Origin: Palsa-504 sp963753225
Lineage (GTDB): Bacteria; Actinomycetota; Actinomycetes; Streptosporangiales; Streptosporangiaceae
Length of the DNA stretch: 64,000 nucleotides
NCBI GenBank assembly: GCA_963753225.1
Contig: CAVWBQ010000013.1
Span: forward strand, 124,001-188,000
Reading direction: 5' to 3'
The stretch's first letter is position 1. Every line of letters starts with the position of its first letter. The notes under the pieces are model-generated. The model made no database searches, had not been told where the DNA came from, and saw only the letters and a program-made list of their open reading frames with translations. Shown here in pieces: positions 1 to 8,702 of this stretch. The position numbers were made by a program, and so were the translations under genes.

Positions 1-968
1 TCGACCGCGTACGGCAGCGTGACGTTGGTCAGCGCGTAGGTGGACGTGTGCGGCACGGCGCCGGGCATGTTCGCCACGCAGTAGAACAGCGTGTCGTGCA
101 CCCGGTAGGTGGGGTCGGCGTGCGTGGTGGGCCGCGAGCCCTCGAAGCAGCCGCCCTGGTCGATCGCGATGTCGACGAGGACCGCGCCCGGCTTCATCCG
201 GGACACGAGCTCGTCGGTGATCAGCTTGGGCGCCTTGGCCCCCGGCACCAGCACCGCGCCGATGACCAGGTCGGCGTCGATGACGGCGCGCTCGATCTCG
301 TAGGCGTTGGACGCCACGGTCTGGCAGTGCCCCTGGTAGATGGCATCGGCCTGGCGGAGCCGGGCGACGTTCCGGTCGACCAGCAGCACCTCGGCCTGCA
401 TGCCGAGTGCGATCGCGGCCGCGTTCATGCCGGACACGCCCGCGCCGAGCACGACCACCTTGGCCGCGTACACGCCGGACACCCCGCCCATCAGCACCCC
501 CCGCCCGCCGCCGTCGCGCTGCAGGTGATGCGCGCCGACCTGCGGCGCCATCCGGCCGGCCACCTCGGACATCGGGGCGAGCAGCGGCAGCGACCCGTCG
601 GGCAGCTGGACGGTCTCGTACGCGATCGAGGTGATACCCGAGCTGAGCAGCGCGTCGGTGCAGGCCTTGGACGCGGCCAGGTGCAGGTAGGTGAACAGGA
701 CCTGGCCGGAGCGCATCCGGTGGTACTCCTGTTCGATCGGCTCCTTGACCTTGAGGATCATGTCCCCTTCGCCCCACACGTCGTCAGCGGTCGGCAGGAT
801 CTTGGCCCCGGCCGTCACGAAATCCTCGTCCGGAATGGATGACCCATCCCCCGCCCCGGCCTCGATGAGCACCTGGTGACCGCCACGGACGAGCTCGTGG
901 ACGCCGGCCGGCGTGATCGCCACCCGGTACTCGTGGTTCTTGATTTCCCCGGGAATTCCTACCTTCAT
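1..968 (-). CDS. ald: Alanine dehydrogenase, C-terminus cut by window edge
   Basis: Cytoplasmic NAD-dependent enzyme that interconverts L-alanine and pyruvate plus ammonium. The reading frame starts MKVGIPGEIKNHEYRVAITP, the typical Ald/PNT N-terminus, and about 322 residues are visible before the window ends; the family is about 370 residues long. The nucleotide-binding loop VVVLGAGVSGMNAAAIALGM and the later run VLVDIAIDQGGCFEGSRPTT are both typical of Ald. The ATG at 968 has a clear ribosome site (GGAAGGA) nine bases upstream. It lies 25 bases beyond the stop of the NUDIX gene on the same strand, so it may be the last gene of the pyrG unit. The identification is secure; only the extreme C-terminus is missing. 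Confidence 0.95.
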   Translation of the reverse strand, partial: MKVGIPGEIKNHEYRVAITPAGVHELVRGGHQVLIEAGAGDGSSIPDEDFVTAGAKILPTADDVWGEGDMILKVKEPIEQEYHRMRSGQVLFTYLHLAASKACTDALLSSGITSIAYETVQLPDGSLPLLAPMSEVAGRMAPQVGAHHLQRDGGGRGVLMGGVSGVYAAKVVVLGAGVSGMNAAAIALGMQAEVLLVDRNVARLRQADAIYQGHCQTVASNAYEIERAVIDADLVIGAVLVPGAKAPKLITDELVSRMKPGAVLVDIAIDQGGCFEGSRPTTHADPTYRVHDTLFYCVANMPGAVPHTSTYALTNVTLPYAV

Positions 969-993
969 GGCGGTCCTTCCAGACTGTGGAGCC

Positions 994-1608
994 TCATTGC
1001 TCTTCGGGGGCATCAGCGGGGCGAAGCCGCTCATACCCCTCTGACCGGGCAGCATACCCCGCGAGGATGGCCAGGGCCGCGACCCCGTTGTGCAGTTCGC
1101 CGGCGAAGACCTTGCGCACCGCCTCGTCCAGCGGCAGCCAGGCCGGCACCAGCTGGGTCTCCTCCCCCTCCGGCACGAAGTCGCGCTCGGCCTCCGGGAC
1201 GAACTCCAGGTCGCGGGCGAGGAAGACACGCAGTCGCTCGGTGCTGAAGCCAGGCGAGGTGTAGTAGTCGGCGAGCACACGCCAGTCCCGCGCCCGGTAA
1301 CCCGCCTCCTCGAGCAGTTCCCGCCGCGCGGTGGCCCACGGCGGTTCCCCGGCGACGTCGCGCAGGCCAGCCGGGATCTCCCACAGCAGCCGCCCCACCG
1401 GATGGCGGTACTGCCTGATCACGAGCACCTGCTGGGCGTCATCGAGGGCGAGCACCGCGACTGCGCCAGGGTGAATCACCACGTCCCGTTCGGCCAGTTC
1501 GTCGTCGGGCATCCGGACCTTGTCGGTCCGCAGGGTGACCAGCCGGCCGCGGACAAGCTCGGCCGAGGAGACGACGGGCCAGTTCGCAGCCTCGTCCCTC
1601 AGGTTCAT
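994..1608 (-). CDS. NUDIX hydrolase, ADP-ribose pyrophosphatase type
   Basis: A 204-residue NUDIX protein likely to hydrolyse ADP-ribose to AMP and ribose 5-phosphate. The NUDIX box lies around residues 81-104, with EIPAGLRDVAGE followed by RRELLEEAGY. It has one residue more than the consensus between the first Gly and Glu, as I recall also for mycobacterial ADP-ribose pyrophosphatases. The upstream IRQYRHPVGR segment is usual in the ADP-ribose subgroup. The ATG overlaps the pyrG stop by four bases (ATGA), so translation is probably coupled. The pyrG-NUDIX pair is conserved next to each other in mycobacteria. Substrate is inferred from the family. Confidence 0.85.
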   Translation of the reverse strand: MNLRDEAANWPVVSSAELVRGRLVTLRTDKVRMPDDELAERDVVIHPGAVAVLALDDAQQVLVIRQYRHPVGRLLWEIPAGLRDVAGEPPWATARRELLEEAGYRARDWRVLADYYTSPGFSTERLRVFLARDLEFVPEAERDFVPEGEETQLVPAWLPLDEAVRKVFAGELHNGVAALAILAGYAARSEGYERLRPADAPEEQ

Positions 1609-3338
1609 GCGCTAGCGACGGCGCGCGCGCCGGCGCTGGCCGCCTTGGACCGGGCCAGGGCGGCCGCGATCAGGCCGCCGAACAGCGGGTGCGGCCGGGT
1701 AGGCCGGGACAGGAACTCCGGGTGCGCCTGGGTGCCGACGAAGAAGGGGTGCCCTGCGAGCTCGGCGAACTCCACCAGGTGCCGGTCCGGCGAGAGCCCG
1801 GAGAAGACCAGGCCCGCCTGCTCGAGCACGCTCCGGTACGAGTTGTTGACCTCGTACCTGTGCCGGTGCCGCTCCTGCACCATGTCCGTGCCGTAGAGCT
1901 CCTGGACCTGGGTCCCTGGCTGCAGCGCGGCCGGGTACAGGCCCAGCCGCATGGTGCCGCCCATGTCCCGCTCCCCCGCCACCACGTCTTCCTGATCGGC
2001 CATGGTGGCGATCACCGGGTGCGGGGTGTCCGGGTTGAACTCCGCGCTGTCCGCCTCGGCCAGCCCGGCCAGATCGCGGGCCACCTCGATGACCATGCAC
2101 TGCAGGCCCAGGCACAGGCCGAGGATCGGGATGCCGTGCTCGCGCGCGTACCTGATCGCGCCGATCTTCCCCTCGATGCCGCGGACCCCGAACCCGCCTG
2201 GGATCAGCACCCCGTCCACGCCTTCGAGTTCGGCGGCCGCGCCCTCGGGATCCTCGCAGGCGTCGCTGATCACCCAGCGGATGTTCACTTGCGCGTCGTT
2301 GGCGAAGCCGCCCGCCTTCAGCGCCTCGGCCGGGGACAGGTACGCGTCGGGCAGGTCGACGTACTTGCCGACCAGGGCGATCGTGATGCTATGGGCCGGC
2401 CGGTGCACCCGGCGCAGCAGGTCGTCCCACTCGCTCCAGTCCACGTCGCGGAACGGCAGGCCGAGCCTGCGCACCACGTAGGCGTCCAGGCCCTCGGCGT
2501 GCAGCACCTTGGGGATGTCGTAGATCGACGGCGCGTCCGGGGCGGAGACCACGGCCTCCTCGTCCACGTCGCACATCAGGCTGATCTTGCGCTTAAGGTT
2601 CGCGTTGATCGGACGGTCCGAACGGGCCACGATCGCGTCCGGCTGGATGCCGATGCTGCGCAGCGCGGCTACCGAGTGCTGGGTCGGCTTGGTCTTCAGC
2701 TCCCCCGAGGGGCCGATGTAGGGCAGCAGGCTGACGTGCAGGAAGAAGCAGCGGTCCCGGCCGATCTCGTGCCTGATCTGACGGATCGCCTCGAGGAACG
2801 GCTGGGACTCGATGTCCCCGACGGTCCCGCCCACCTCGGTGATCACCACGTCGACGTCGTCGCCGCCCATCTGCAGGATGCGGGCCTTGATCTCGTTGGT
2901 GATATGCGGGATGACCTGCACGGTATCGCCCAGGTAGGCGCCACGGCGCTCGTTCGCGATCACCGTCGAGTAGATCTGCCCGGTGGTCACGTTCGCCTCG
3001 CCCGACAGGTTGGTGTCGAGGAAGCGCTCGTAGTGCCCGACGTCGAGGTCGGTCTCCGTGCCGTCGTCGGTCACGAACACCTCGCCGTGCTGGAAGGGGT
3101 TCATGGTGCCAGGGTCGACGTTGAGGTAGGGGTCGAGCTTCTGCATCACGACCCGCAGCCCGCGCAGTTTCAGCAGGCGGCCGAGGCTGGATGCGGTCAG
3201 TCCCTTGCCCAGGCTGGAGGCGACGCCTCCGGTGACGAAGAGATGTCTGGTCTCTGCTAGCCGAGAAGATGACGCTAGCCGAGAAGATGACGCTAGCCGA
3301 GAATGGGCCGGCCGTGGATGGAGTGATGATGCGGCCAC
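1605..3338 (-). CDS. pyrG: CTP synthase
   Basis: Makes CTP from UTP, ATP and glutamine in pyrimidine synthesis. The 577-residue frame has the amidoligase domain first (FVTGGVASSLGKGLTASSLG, then KLDPYLNVDPGTMNPFQHGE) and a class I glutamine amidotransferase domain at the end, with the nucleophile Cys in GLCLGLQC and the His-Glu pair in AHPEF. The start is a GTG at 3338 that shares one base with the stop of the upstream membrane protein gene; no ATG or GTG lies closer to the conserved HLFVTGG. As a result the protein carries about 29 extra N-terminal residues containing three RLASSS-like repeats. Function is certain; the exact start is less so. Confidence 0.97.
   Translation of the reverse strand: MAASSLHPRPAHSRLASSSRLASSSRLAETRHLFVTGGVASSLGKGLTASSLGRLLKLRGLRVVMQKLDPYLNVDPGTMNPFQHGEVFVTDDGTETDLDVGHYERFLDTNLSGEANVTTGQIYSTVIANERRGAYLGDTVQVIPHITNEIKARILQMGGDDVDVVITEVGGTVGDIESQPFLEAIRQIRHEIGRDRCFFLHVSLLPYIGPSGELKTKPTQHSVAALRSIGIQPDAIVARSDRPINANLKRKISLMCDVDEEAVVSAPDAPSIYDIPKVLHAEGLDAYVVRRLGLPFRDVDWSEWDDLLRRVHRPAHSITIALVGKYVDLPDAYLSPAEALKAGGFANDAQVNIRWVISDACEDPEGAAAELEGVDGVLIPGGFGVRGIEGKIGAIRYAREHGIPILGLCLGLQCMVIEVARDLAGLAEADSAEFNPDTPHPVIATMADQEDVVAGERDMGGTMRLGLYPAALQPGTQVQELYGTDMVQERHRHRYEVNNSYRSVLEQAGLVFSGLSPDRHLVEFAELAGHPFFVGTQAHPEFLSRPTRPHPLFGGLIAAALARSKAASAGARAVASA
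3256..3303. repeat. 18-bp tandem repeat inside the pyrG 5' end
   Basis: Two full copies and a 12-base partial copy of GCTAGCCGAGAAGATGAC. On the coding strand it adds RLASSS-type repeats to the N-terminal extension of CTP synthase, before the conserved ATP-binding region. The 18-base period keeps the frame, so copy number could vary without breaking the gene. Confidence 0.9.
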
Positions 3339-4330
3339 TATGAGGCTCCCGTGGTGTCCGGTACGGTGGTGCCCAATAGGGCATTAAAAAACTGCAGGTC
3401 CACGGGCCACCAGGATAACAGGCCGGCGGCGGCCGGCCCGGCATTTGCCTGCCGACGGGCTACCGCGTCGGCCATCGCGACATCTTCTGTCTGGTGCGCC
3501 TCGCCGAATCTGGCCAGCATGACAGCCGAAGCGACGGCGATGAAGAAGCCGCCCCAGGCGACCACGGACAGGCCCGGGCGTGTCTGGTCGCCGAGGAAGA
3601 TGACGCCGATGACGGCCGGCGGGATGGTTTCGGCCAGCACCACGGCGGCTGTGGCGACGGTCACGCTGCCGCCTTCCAGTGCGGTGGCGTAGAACATGAA
3701 CGAGATGATGCCGGCCGCGGCGACGGCGTAGGCGGCGGGATCACGGGCCAGTTCCAGCGGCGAGAACCCGGTCAGCACGCGGGCCGCGATGCTGAGCACC
3801 CCGTAGCCGAAACCGGCGGTGAGGCCGAGCGCGGTGGTCCGGTAGGGCTCGTTGAGCCTGGCCGCGGCCAGGCCGAGCACGGCCAGGCCCGCGATGGCCA
3901 CGATGAGCGCGAGCTTGAACACCGCGCCGACATGCGCGGCGCCCTCCGCGCCCGCCGAGGCGCCGAGCAGGCCGACCCCTGCCACCACGCCGATGACCGC
4001 CGCCCATTCCCGCCAGGACAGGGTCACGCCGATCACCCGCGAGGCGACCACCGCGGTCACCGCGAGGTTCGACGCCACGAAGGCCTGGACGGCGAACAGC
4101 GGCAGCCGCTGCAGGGCGATGAGCTGAGCCACGAAGCCGAGCATGTCCAGGCCCATGCTGACGACGAACCGCCACTGACCCAGCAGCCGGACGACCAGGC
4201 CCGGGTCGACGCCCCCAGTAGCGTCCTCGGCCGGCTTGGTGCTGGCTGCGCGCACCGCGATCGCCTGCATCACCGCGGCAATCCCGTACAGCAGCGCCGC
4301 CACGATAGCCGCGACCAGACTGACTAGCAC
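3338..4330 (-). CDS. DMT/EamA-like integral membrane protein
   Basis: A 330-residue hydrophobic protein with about nine or ten predicted membrane segments, beginning LVSLVAAIVAALLYGIAAVMQAIAV and including repeated small-residue helices typical of the drug/metabolite transporter superfamily (for example the internal FVASNLAVTAVVASRVIGV and LAETIPPAVIGVIFLGDQ segments). The C-terminal 60 residues are polar and probably cytoplasmic. The GTG start at 4330 follows a GGGGAGG ribosome site. It overlaps the pyrG start by one base, so the two genes are co-transcribed and probably coupled. The substrate cannot be read from the sequence. Confidence 0.7.
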   Translation of the reverse strand: MLVSLVAAIVAALLYGIAAVMQAIAVRAASTKPAEDATGGVDPGLVVRLLGQWRFVVSMGLDMLGFVAQLIALQRLPLFAVQAFVASNLAVTAVVASRVIGVTLSWREWAAVIGVVAGVGLLGASAGAEGAAHVGAVFKLALIVAIAGLAVLGLAAARLNEPYRTTALGLTAGFGYGVLSIAARVLTGFSPLELARDPAAYAVAAAGIISFMFYATALEGGSVTVATAAVVLAETIPPAVIGVIFLGDQTRPGLSVVAWGGFFIAVASAVMLARFGEAHQTEDVAMADAVARRQANAGPAAAGLLSWWPVDLQFFNALLGTTVPDTTGAS

Positions 4331-4405
4331 TTCACACCTCCCCCGGTATTTCTGCTAGTCGGCTGTCTTTTGAGCAAACCGTCAGCAGACCTTCAGAATT
4401 CCGCC

Positions 4406-5404
4406 TCACCGCAGCGAAACGGCCGGCCGCACCTCCCATCCGGTCCATAGCGGACGGTAGCCCATCCGGTTCCAGAACGGCGCGGACATCGGGTTCAGCT
4501 GCGCGTAGTGCAGCAGCACGATGTCCACGCCGCCGGCGTCGAGCACCGCGTGCAGGTGCCTGACCAGCGCCGCTCCGACTCCGGCGCCGCGCTCGCCGGG
4601 CCGGACGAACATAGTCTGCAGGTACACGGTCACGCCTGCCCGGGTCATGCCGGTGATCCAGCGGGACTGCTCAGGCGGCTGGACGTGGACCAGGCCGACG
4701 GCCTCGCCATCTCGTTCGGCCAGCCACGCCCAGGCCGGCCGGGCGGACAGCGCCGCCTGGGTCTCGGCGCGGACCAGTGCCTCGGTAGCCGGGCGGAGGA
4801 TGGCCGCGCCGAAGAGCGCGTCGTAGCGGATCACGCCCATCTCGAACTCGGTCACGGTGTCGAGGTCCGCGGGCCCGGCCTCGCGGATGACCAGGCTCCC
4901 GTCCCCCGTCGTGACGGGCCCGGCGGGTTCGGCCTGCCCGGGCTCGGCCTGCCCGGGCTCGCGCCGGGCAGGCCGCGCGGCGATGACGGTGATCGGCTGC
5001 AGCCCGTGCCGTAGCAGCGTGTTCACCCCGCTGACGTCGCGGGCCGGCCAGGTGATCATCGCCGCGGTGTCCTCGGCGCCGGTCCCGGGCAGGCCGGCCA
5101 GGTGATCGCGCCATTGCCCCAGCAGGTCATCGAGGGTGGCGGCTGTATCGGCATCGCGCAGTCGCGCGACCAGCGAGAACCGGTGCGCCGTGCCCCAGAC
5201 CTGGTTCAGCGTGCCGTCCGGGACGCGGTCGTGACGACAGGATGCGAGGCCGGCCGGGCGGCCGTTGGCCCCGGTGGCCACGAACGGCGCAGCACAACCC
5301 TCGGGAAGCTCGGCTCGCGGAGGCAGCAACCGGTCGAGGCCCTGCCAGCGGCGGCCAACCGCCCGGTTGATCTCGTCGACCGCGTCCCGGACCACCCAGG
5401 GCAT
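4406..5404 (-). CDS. Two-domain GNAT acetyltransferase-like protein
   Basis: A 332-residue protein. The C-terminal half (about residues 170-330) is a recognisable GNAT fold, opening LVIREAGPADLDTVTEFE and with the acetyl-CoA binding loop VRPGERGAGVGAALVRHLH followed by the usual late strand ending FWNRMGYRPL. The N-terminal half looks like a degenerate second GNAT-type module. The two are joined by a short linker with the repeat QAEPG. It lies between the uvrB stop and the DMT gene, all on the same strand, with 75-113 base gaps. The acceptor substrate is unknown. Confidence 0.75.
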   Translation of the reverse strand: MPWVVRDAVDEINRAVGRRWQGLDRLLPPRAELPEGCAAPFVATGANGRPAGLASCRHDRVPDGTLNQVWGTAHRFSLVARLRDADTAATLDDLLGQWRDHLAGLPGTGAEDTAAMITWPARDVSGVNTLLRHGLQPITVIAARPARREPGQAEPGQAEPAGPVTTGDGSLVIREAGPADLDTVTEFEMGVIRYDALFGAAILRPATEALVRAETQAALSARPAWAWLAERDGEAVGLVHVQPPEQSRWITGMTRAGVTVYLQTMFVRPGERGAGVGAALVRHLHAVLDAGGVDIVLLHYAQLNPMSAPFWNRMGYRPLWTGWEVRPAVSLR

Positions 5405-5517
5405 CGTCGTGCCTCCGTCATTTCACGGCCCCCGCCGCGCGGAGCGACCCCGCTCCCCCGCTTCGCCACGCACTATACCCTGCCGGGAAATGATCATTAA
5501 AGCGGTTAATGGGCGCA

Positions 5518-7656
5518 TCAGACGCCGGCCGCGTGCATGCCGCGGAGCTCGGATTTGAGCTCGCGGATCTCGTCGCGGAGCCGGGCCGCCACCTCGAAGT
5601 GCAGCTCGGCGGCGGCGGTGTGCATCTGCTCGGTGAGCTCGCTGATCAGGCCGACGAGCTCGGCACGGGCGGCACTGGCCTCCTGGGTCGGCTCGCCAGT
5701 CGCGGTGCGCCCGCCCGCCTGCGCGGCGACCGCGCGGGCGCGCGAGGACAGCCCGGGCACCGGCGCCTTGCCGCGGGACTGCTGCCGCCCGCCACCGCCG
5801 ATCAGCTGCTCGGTGTCGGCGTCCTCGCGGACGATCTGGTCAAGGATGTCGGCGATCCGCTTGCGCAGCGGCTGCGGGTTGATGCCGTTGGCCTCGTTGT
5901 AGGCGACCTGCTTGTCCCGCCGCCGGCTGGTCTCGTCGATCGCCCGCTGCATCGACGGCGTGACCTTGTTGGCGTACATGTGCACCTCGCCGGACACGTT
6001 CCTGGCCGCGCGGCCGATGGTCTGGATCAGCGACGTGCCCGAGCGCAAGAAGCCTTCCTTGTCCGCGTCCAGGATGGCCACGAGCGACACCTCGGGCAGG
6101 TCGAGGCCCTCGCGGAGCAGGTTGATCCCGACCAGCACGTCGTACTCGCCGACCCGCAGCTCACGCAGTAGCTCGACCCGGCGCAGGGTGTCAACTTCGC
6201 TGTGCAGGTACCTGGCCCGGACCCCGTTCTCCAGCAGGTAGTCGGTCAGGTCCTCGGCCATCCGCTTGGTCAGCGTGGTGACGAGCACCCGCTCGTCGCG
6301 CTCGGCCCGCTGCCTGATCTCGTGCAGCAGGTCGTCGATCTGGCCCTTGGTCGGCTTGATGATCACCTGGGGGTCGACCAGGCCGGTAGGCCGGATCACC
6401 TGCTCGACGACGTCGCCGCCGACGCGCTGTAGCTCGTACGGGCCCGGGGTGGCCGACAGGTAGATGGTCTGGCCGATCCGGTCGAGGAACTCTTCCCAGG
6501 TCAGCGGCCTGTTGTCGATCGCGCTCGGAAGCCGGAAGCCGTGCTCCACCAGGACCCGCTTGCGGGACACGTCACCCTCGTACATGGCGCCGATCTGCGG
6601 CACGGTCACGTGCGACTCGTCGATGACCAGCAGGAAGTCCTCGGGGAAGTAGTCGAGCAGGGTGTTCGGCGGGGTACCGGCCTCGCGGCCGTCGATGTGC
6701 CGCGAGTAGTTCTCGATCCCGGAGCAGCTGCCGACCTGCCGGAGCATCTCGACGTCGTAGGTGGTGCGCATGCGCAGCCGCTGCGCCTCGAGCAGCTTGC
6801 CGGCCTGATCGAGCTCACCGAGGCGCTCGGCGAGCTCGGCCTCGATGCCGTTGATGGCGCGCTCCATCCGCTCCGGACCGGCCACGTAGTGCGTGGCCGG
6901 GAAGACGTAGAGCTCGGTGTCCTCGCTGATCACTTCCCCAGTCAGCGGGTGCAGCGTCATCAGCCGCTCGATCTCGTCGCCGAACATCTCGATCCGGACG
7001 GCGAGTTCCTCGTACATCGGGATGATCTCTATGGTGTCACCGCGGACCCGGAACGTGCCGCGGGTGAAGGCCAGGTCGTTCCGGTTGTACTGCATGCCGA
7101 CCAGCTTGCGGAGCAGCTTGTCCCGCTCGATGACCTCGCCCAGCTTGACCTTGAGCATCCGGTCCACGTACTCCTGCGGCGTGCCCAGGCCGTAGATGCA
7201 GGACACGGAGGAAACCACGATGGTGTCCCGCCTGGTGAGCAGCGAGTTGGTGGCGGAGTGCCTGAGCCGTTCCACCTCGGAGTTGATGGAGGAGTCCTTC
7301 TCGATGTAGGTGTCGGTCTGCGGGACGTACGCCTCGGGCTGGTAGTAGTCGTAGTAGGAGACGAAGTACTCGATCGCGTTGTTGGGCAGCATCTCGCGCA
7401 GCTCGTTGGCGAACTGGGCGGCAAGCGTCTTATTCGGCAGCATGACGAGCACCGGCCGCTGCAGTCGCTCCGCGATCCAGGCGACCGAGGCCGTCTTGCC
7501 GGTGCCGGTGGCGCCGAGCAGGACCGTGTGCGCGTCCCCGGCCTGGATCCGCCTCTCGATGTCGGCGATGGCCGTCGGCTGATCGCCGGCCGGGACCATG
7601 TCGGTGATGACCTGGAACGGCGCGACCTTGCGCTGCAAATCGGTAACCGGGCGCAC
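5518..7656 (-). CDS. uvrB: Excinuclease ABC subunit B
   Basis: DNA damage-verifying helicase subunit of nucleotide excision repair, partner of UvrA and UvrC. The 712-residue frame has the Walker A loop LLGATGTGKT near the N-terminus, the damage-probing beta-hairpin YYDYYQPEAYVPQTDTYIEK, the DESH Walker B box, helicase motifs ending in GRAARN, and a C-terminal UVR coiled-coil for UvrC contact (from about residue 670, EVAARLRDEIRELKSEL). The GTG at 7656 is preceded by a strong AGGAGGT site. The order coaE-uvrB follows the mycobacterial one. No LexA box was recognised in the 57-base gap before it. Confidence 0.98.
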   Translation of the reverse strand: MRPVTDLQRKVAPFQVITDMVPAGDQPTAIADIERRIQAGDAHTVLLGATGTGKTASVAWIAERLQRPVLVMLPNKTLAAQFANELREMLPNNAIEYFVSYYDYYQPEAYVPQTDTYIEKDSSINSEVERLRHSATNSLLTRRDTIVVSSVSCIYGLGTPQEYVDRMLKVKLGEVIERDKLLRKLVGMQYNRNDLAFTRGTFRVRGDTIEIIPMYEELAVRIEMFGDEIERLMTLHPLTGEVISEDTELYVFPATHYVAGPERMERAINGIEAELAERLGELDQAGKLLEAQRLRMRTTYDVEMLRQVGSCSGIENYSRHIDGREAGTPPNTLLDYFPEDFLLVIDESHVTVPQIGAMYEGDVSRKRVLVEHGFRLPSAIDNRPLTWEEFLDRIGQTIYLSATPGPYELQRVGGDVVEQVIRPTGLVDPQVIIKPTKGQIDDLLHEIRQRAERDERVLVTTLTKRMAEDLTDYLLENGVRARYLHSEVDTLRRVELLRELRVGEYDVLVGINLLREGLDLPEVSLVAILDADKEGFLRSGTSLIQTIGRAARNVSGEVHMYANKVTPSMQRAIDETSRRRDKQVAYNEANGINPQPLRKRIADILDQIVREDADTEQLIGGGGRQQSRGKAPVPGLSSRARAVAAQAGGRTATGEPTQEASAARAELVGLISELTEQMHTAAAELHFEVAARLRDEIRELKSELRGMHAAGV

Positions 7657-7713
7657 GGGCCTGACCTCCTAAACCTCCGAGGGTTTAACTCTAGGCCGGG
7701 GGTCGGACATTCC

Positions 7714-8328
7714 TCAGCCGGCGGCGCGGCGCTCCAGATCGGACCAGACCTCGGCGACCCGGCGGTCCAGGTCGGCCAGGGAGCCGGAGTTGTCGATCAC
7801 GATGTCGGCGACGGCCAGCCGCTGCTCGCGGCTGGCCTGGGCCGCCATCCGGGCCCTGGCCTGCTCCGCGGCCATGCCGCGCAGGCTGACTAGCCGGTCG
7901 ACCTGCAGCTCCGGGGGTACATCCACCACGATCACCGCGTCGAAGCCCGCCTTGCCGCGGCTCTCGGCCAGCAGGGGCACGTCGTGCACGATCACCGGTC
8001 CCGGCGGCGCCGCGGCCCCCGCCGCGGCCCGTTCGGCTGCCTCCATCCACTCCCGGACCCGCGGGTGGACGATCGCGTTGAGCTTGGCGCGCAGGCCCGG
8101 ATCGCCGAACACGATCTCGCCGAGCCGTTCCCGGTTCAGTGTGCCGTCCGGGCGGAGCACCCCCTCGCCGAAGGCCTCGGCGACCTGGGCCAGCCCGGGC
8201 GAGCCGGGCGCGACCACCTCCCTGGCGGCCACGTCCGCGTCGATGAGCACCGCGCCGTGCTCCGCCAGCCGCCGGGCCACCTCGCTCTTGCCCGACCCGA
8301 TGCCTCCGGTGAGACCGACCCGCAACAA
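7714..8328 (-). CDS. coaE: Dephospho-CoA kinase
   Basis: Catalyses the last step of coenzyme A synthesis, ATP-dependent phosphorylation of dephospho-CoA. The 204-residue protein starts with the P-loop MLRVGLTGGIGSGKSEVARR and continues with the family run LIDADVAAREVV; the middle has the conserved IVHDVPLLAE segment. Length is standard for the single-domain form; some actinomycetes carry a fused extra domain that is absent here. It is separated from rpsA by 374 bases and is followed after 57 bases by uvrB. Confidence 0.95.
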   Translation of the reverse strand: MLRVGLTGGIGSGKSEVARRLAEHGAVLIDADVAAREVVAPGSPGLAQVAEAFGEGVLRPDGTLNRERLGEIVFGDPGLRAKLNAIVHPRVREWMEAAERAAAGAAAPPGPVIVHDVPLLAESRGKAGFDAVIVVDVPPELQVDRLVSLRGMAAEQARARMAAQASREQRLAVADIVIDNSGSLADLDRRVAEVWSDLERRAAG

Positions 8329-8395
8329 CTTTAGTCACTCCTGTCGCGCAGTTCGCTTGTCAGTGCGAAGATGCGCGAGATATCGGGGAGGATTC

Positions 8396-8449
8396 GGGCT
8401 CCGGGGTGGATTTGGGGGCCTATGGTGCACCAAATCCACCCCGAAGCCC
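8396..8449. repeat. Intergenic palindromic repeat, copy 1
   Basis: A perfect 14-bp inverted repeat (8402-8415 with 8430-8443) encloses a 14-base loop. The core CTATGGTGCACCAAA and the flanking GGGCT and GAAGCCC are shared, in the opposite orientation, with 40867-40920. This suggests a dispersed short repeat rather than a gene-specific terminator. Confidence 0.75.
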
Positions 8450-8644
8450 CTTTCCACCCAGATCTCTTCGCGGCAGCACGCACCGTGTTGCGCGGAGGTA
8501 TCATCGCGCGCATACGCACCATTGGCACGATACTCACCGTGTCGGTGGGATACGCGGCGGGACCGGTGCGCCGCGGATGGGACGCAGCGCGCAGGTAGGA
8601 GGCGCGGCGCGCAGGTAGGAGCCGCAGCGGTGGCAGGCACAAGA

Positions 8645-8678
8645 ATGCCGCGTCCACCCGCTGGGGTGAACGCGGCAT
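8645..8678 (-). terminator. Terminator hairpin after rpsA
   Basis: Nine base pairs (ATGCCGCGT), one C-A mismatch, then five more pairs close a GCTG loop, 25 bases after the rpsA stop. No U-tract follows, as is common in high-GC actinomycetes. Confidence 0.7.
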
Positions 8679-8702
8679 CCATGCCACGCTGTGGAACTCA
8701 GG

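Larger units (their letters stand above)
8329..8702. other. 374-base intergenic region between rpsA and coaE
   Basis: No gene is supported here. It holds, from right to left, the rpsA terminator hairpin (8645-8678), a 15-base direct repeat (8587-8601 and 8607-8621, GCGCGCAGGTAGGAG) and a perfect 14-bp stem-loop (8402-8443) that belongs to a repeat family also found at 40.9 kb. Several open frames cross the region but show no codon bias, ribosome site or recognisable product. Confidence 0.8.

Noticed and set aside
1689..3260. Long plus-strand open frame opposite pyrG
   Set aside because: Shadow of pyrG: composition is typical of antisense high-GC frames (rich in R, H, G, V, L, D), with no homology or ribosome site. 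The same applies to long plus-strand frames opposite rpsA, polA/galM, pknG, gltB, dnaE and hisD.
8331..8687. Small open frames in the rpsA-coaE gap
   Set aside because: They cross a perfect palindrome, a direct repeat and a terminator, and show no coding character.
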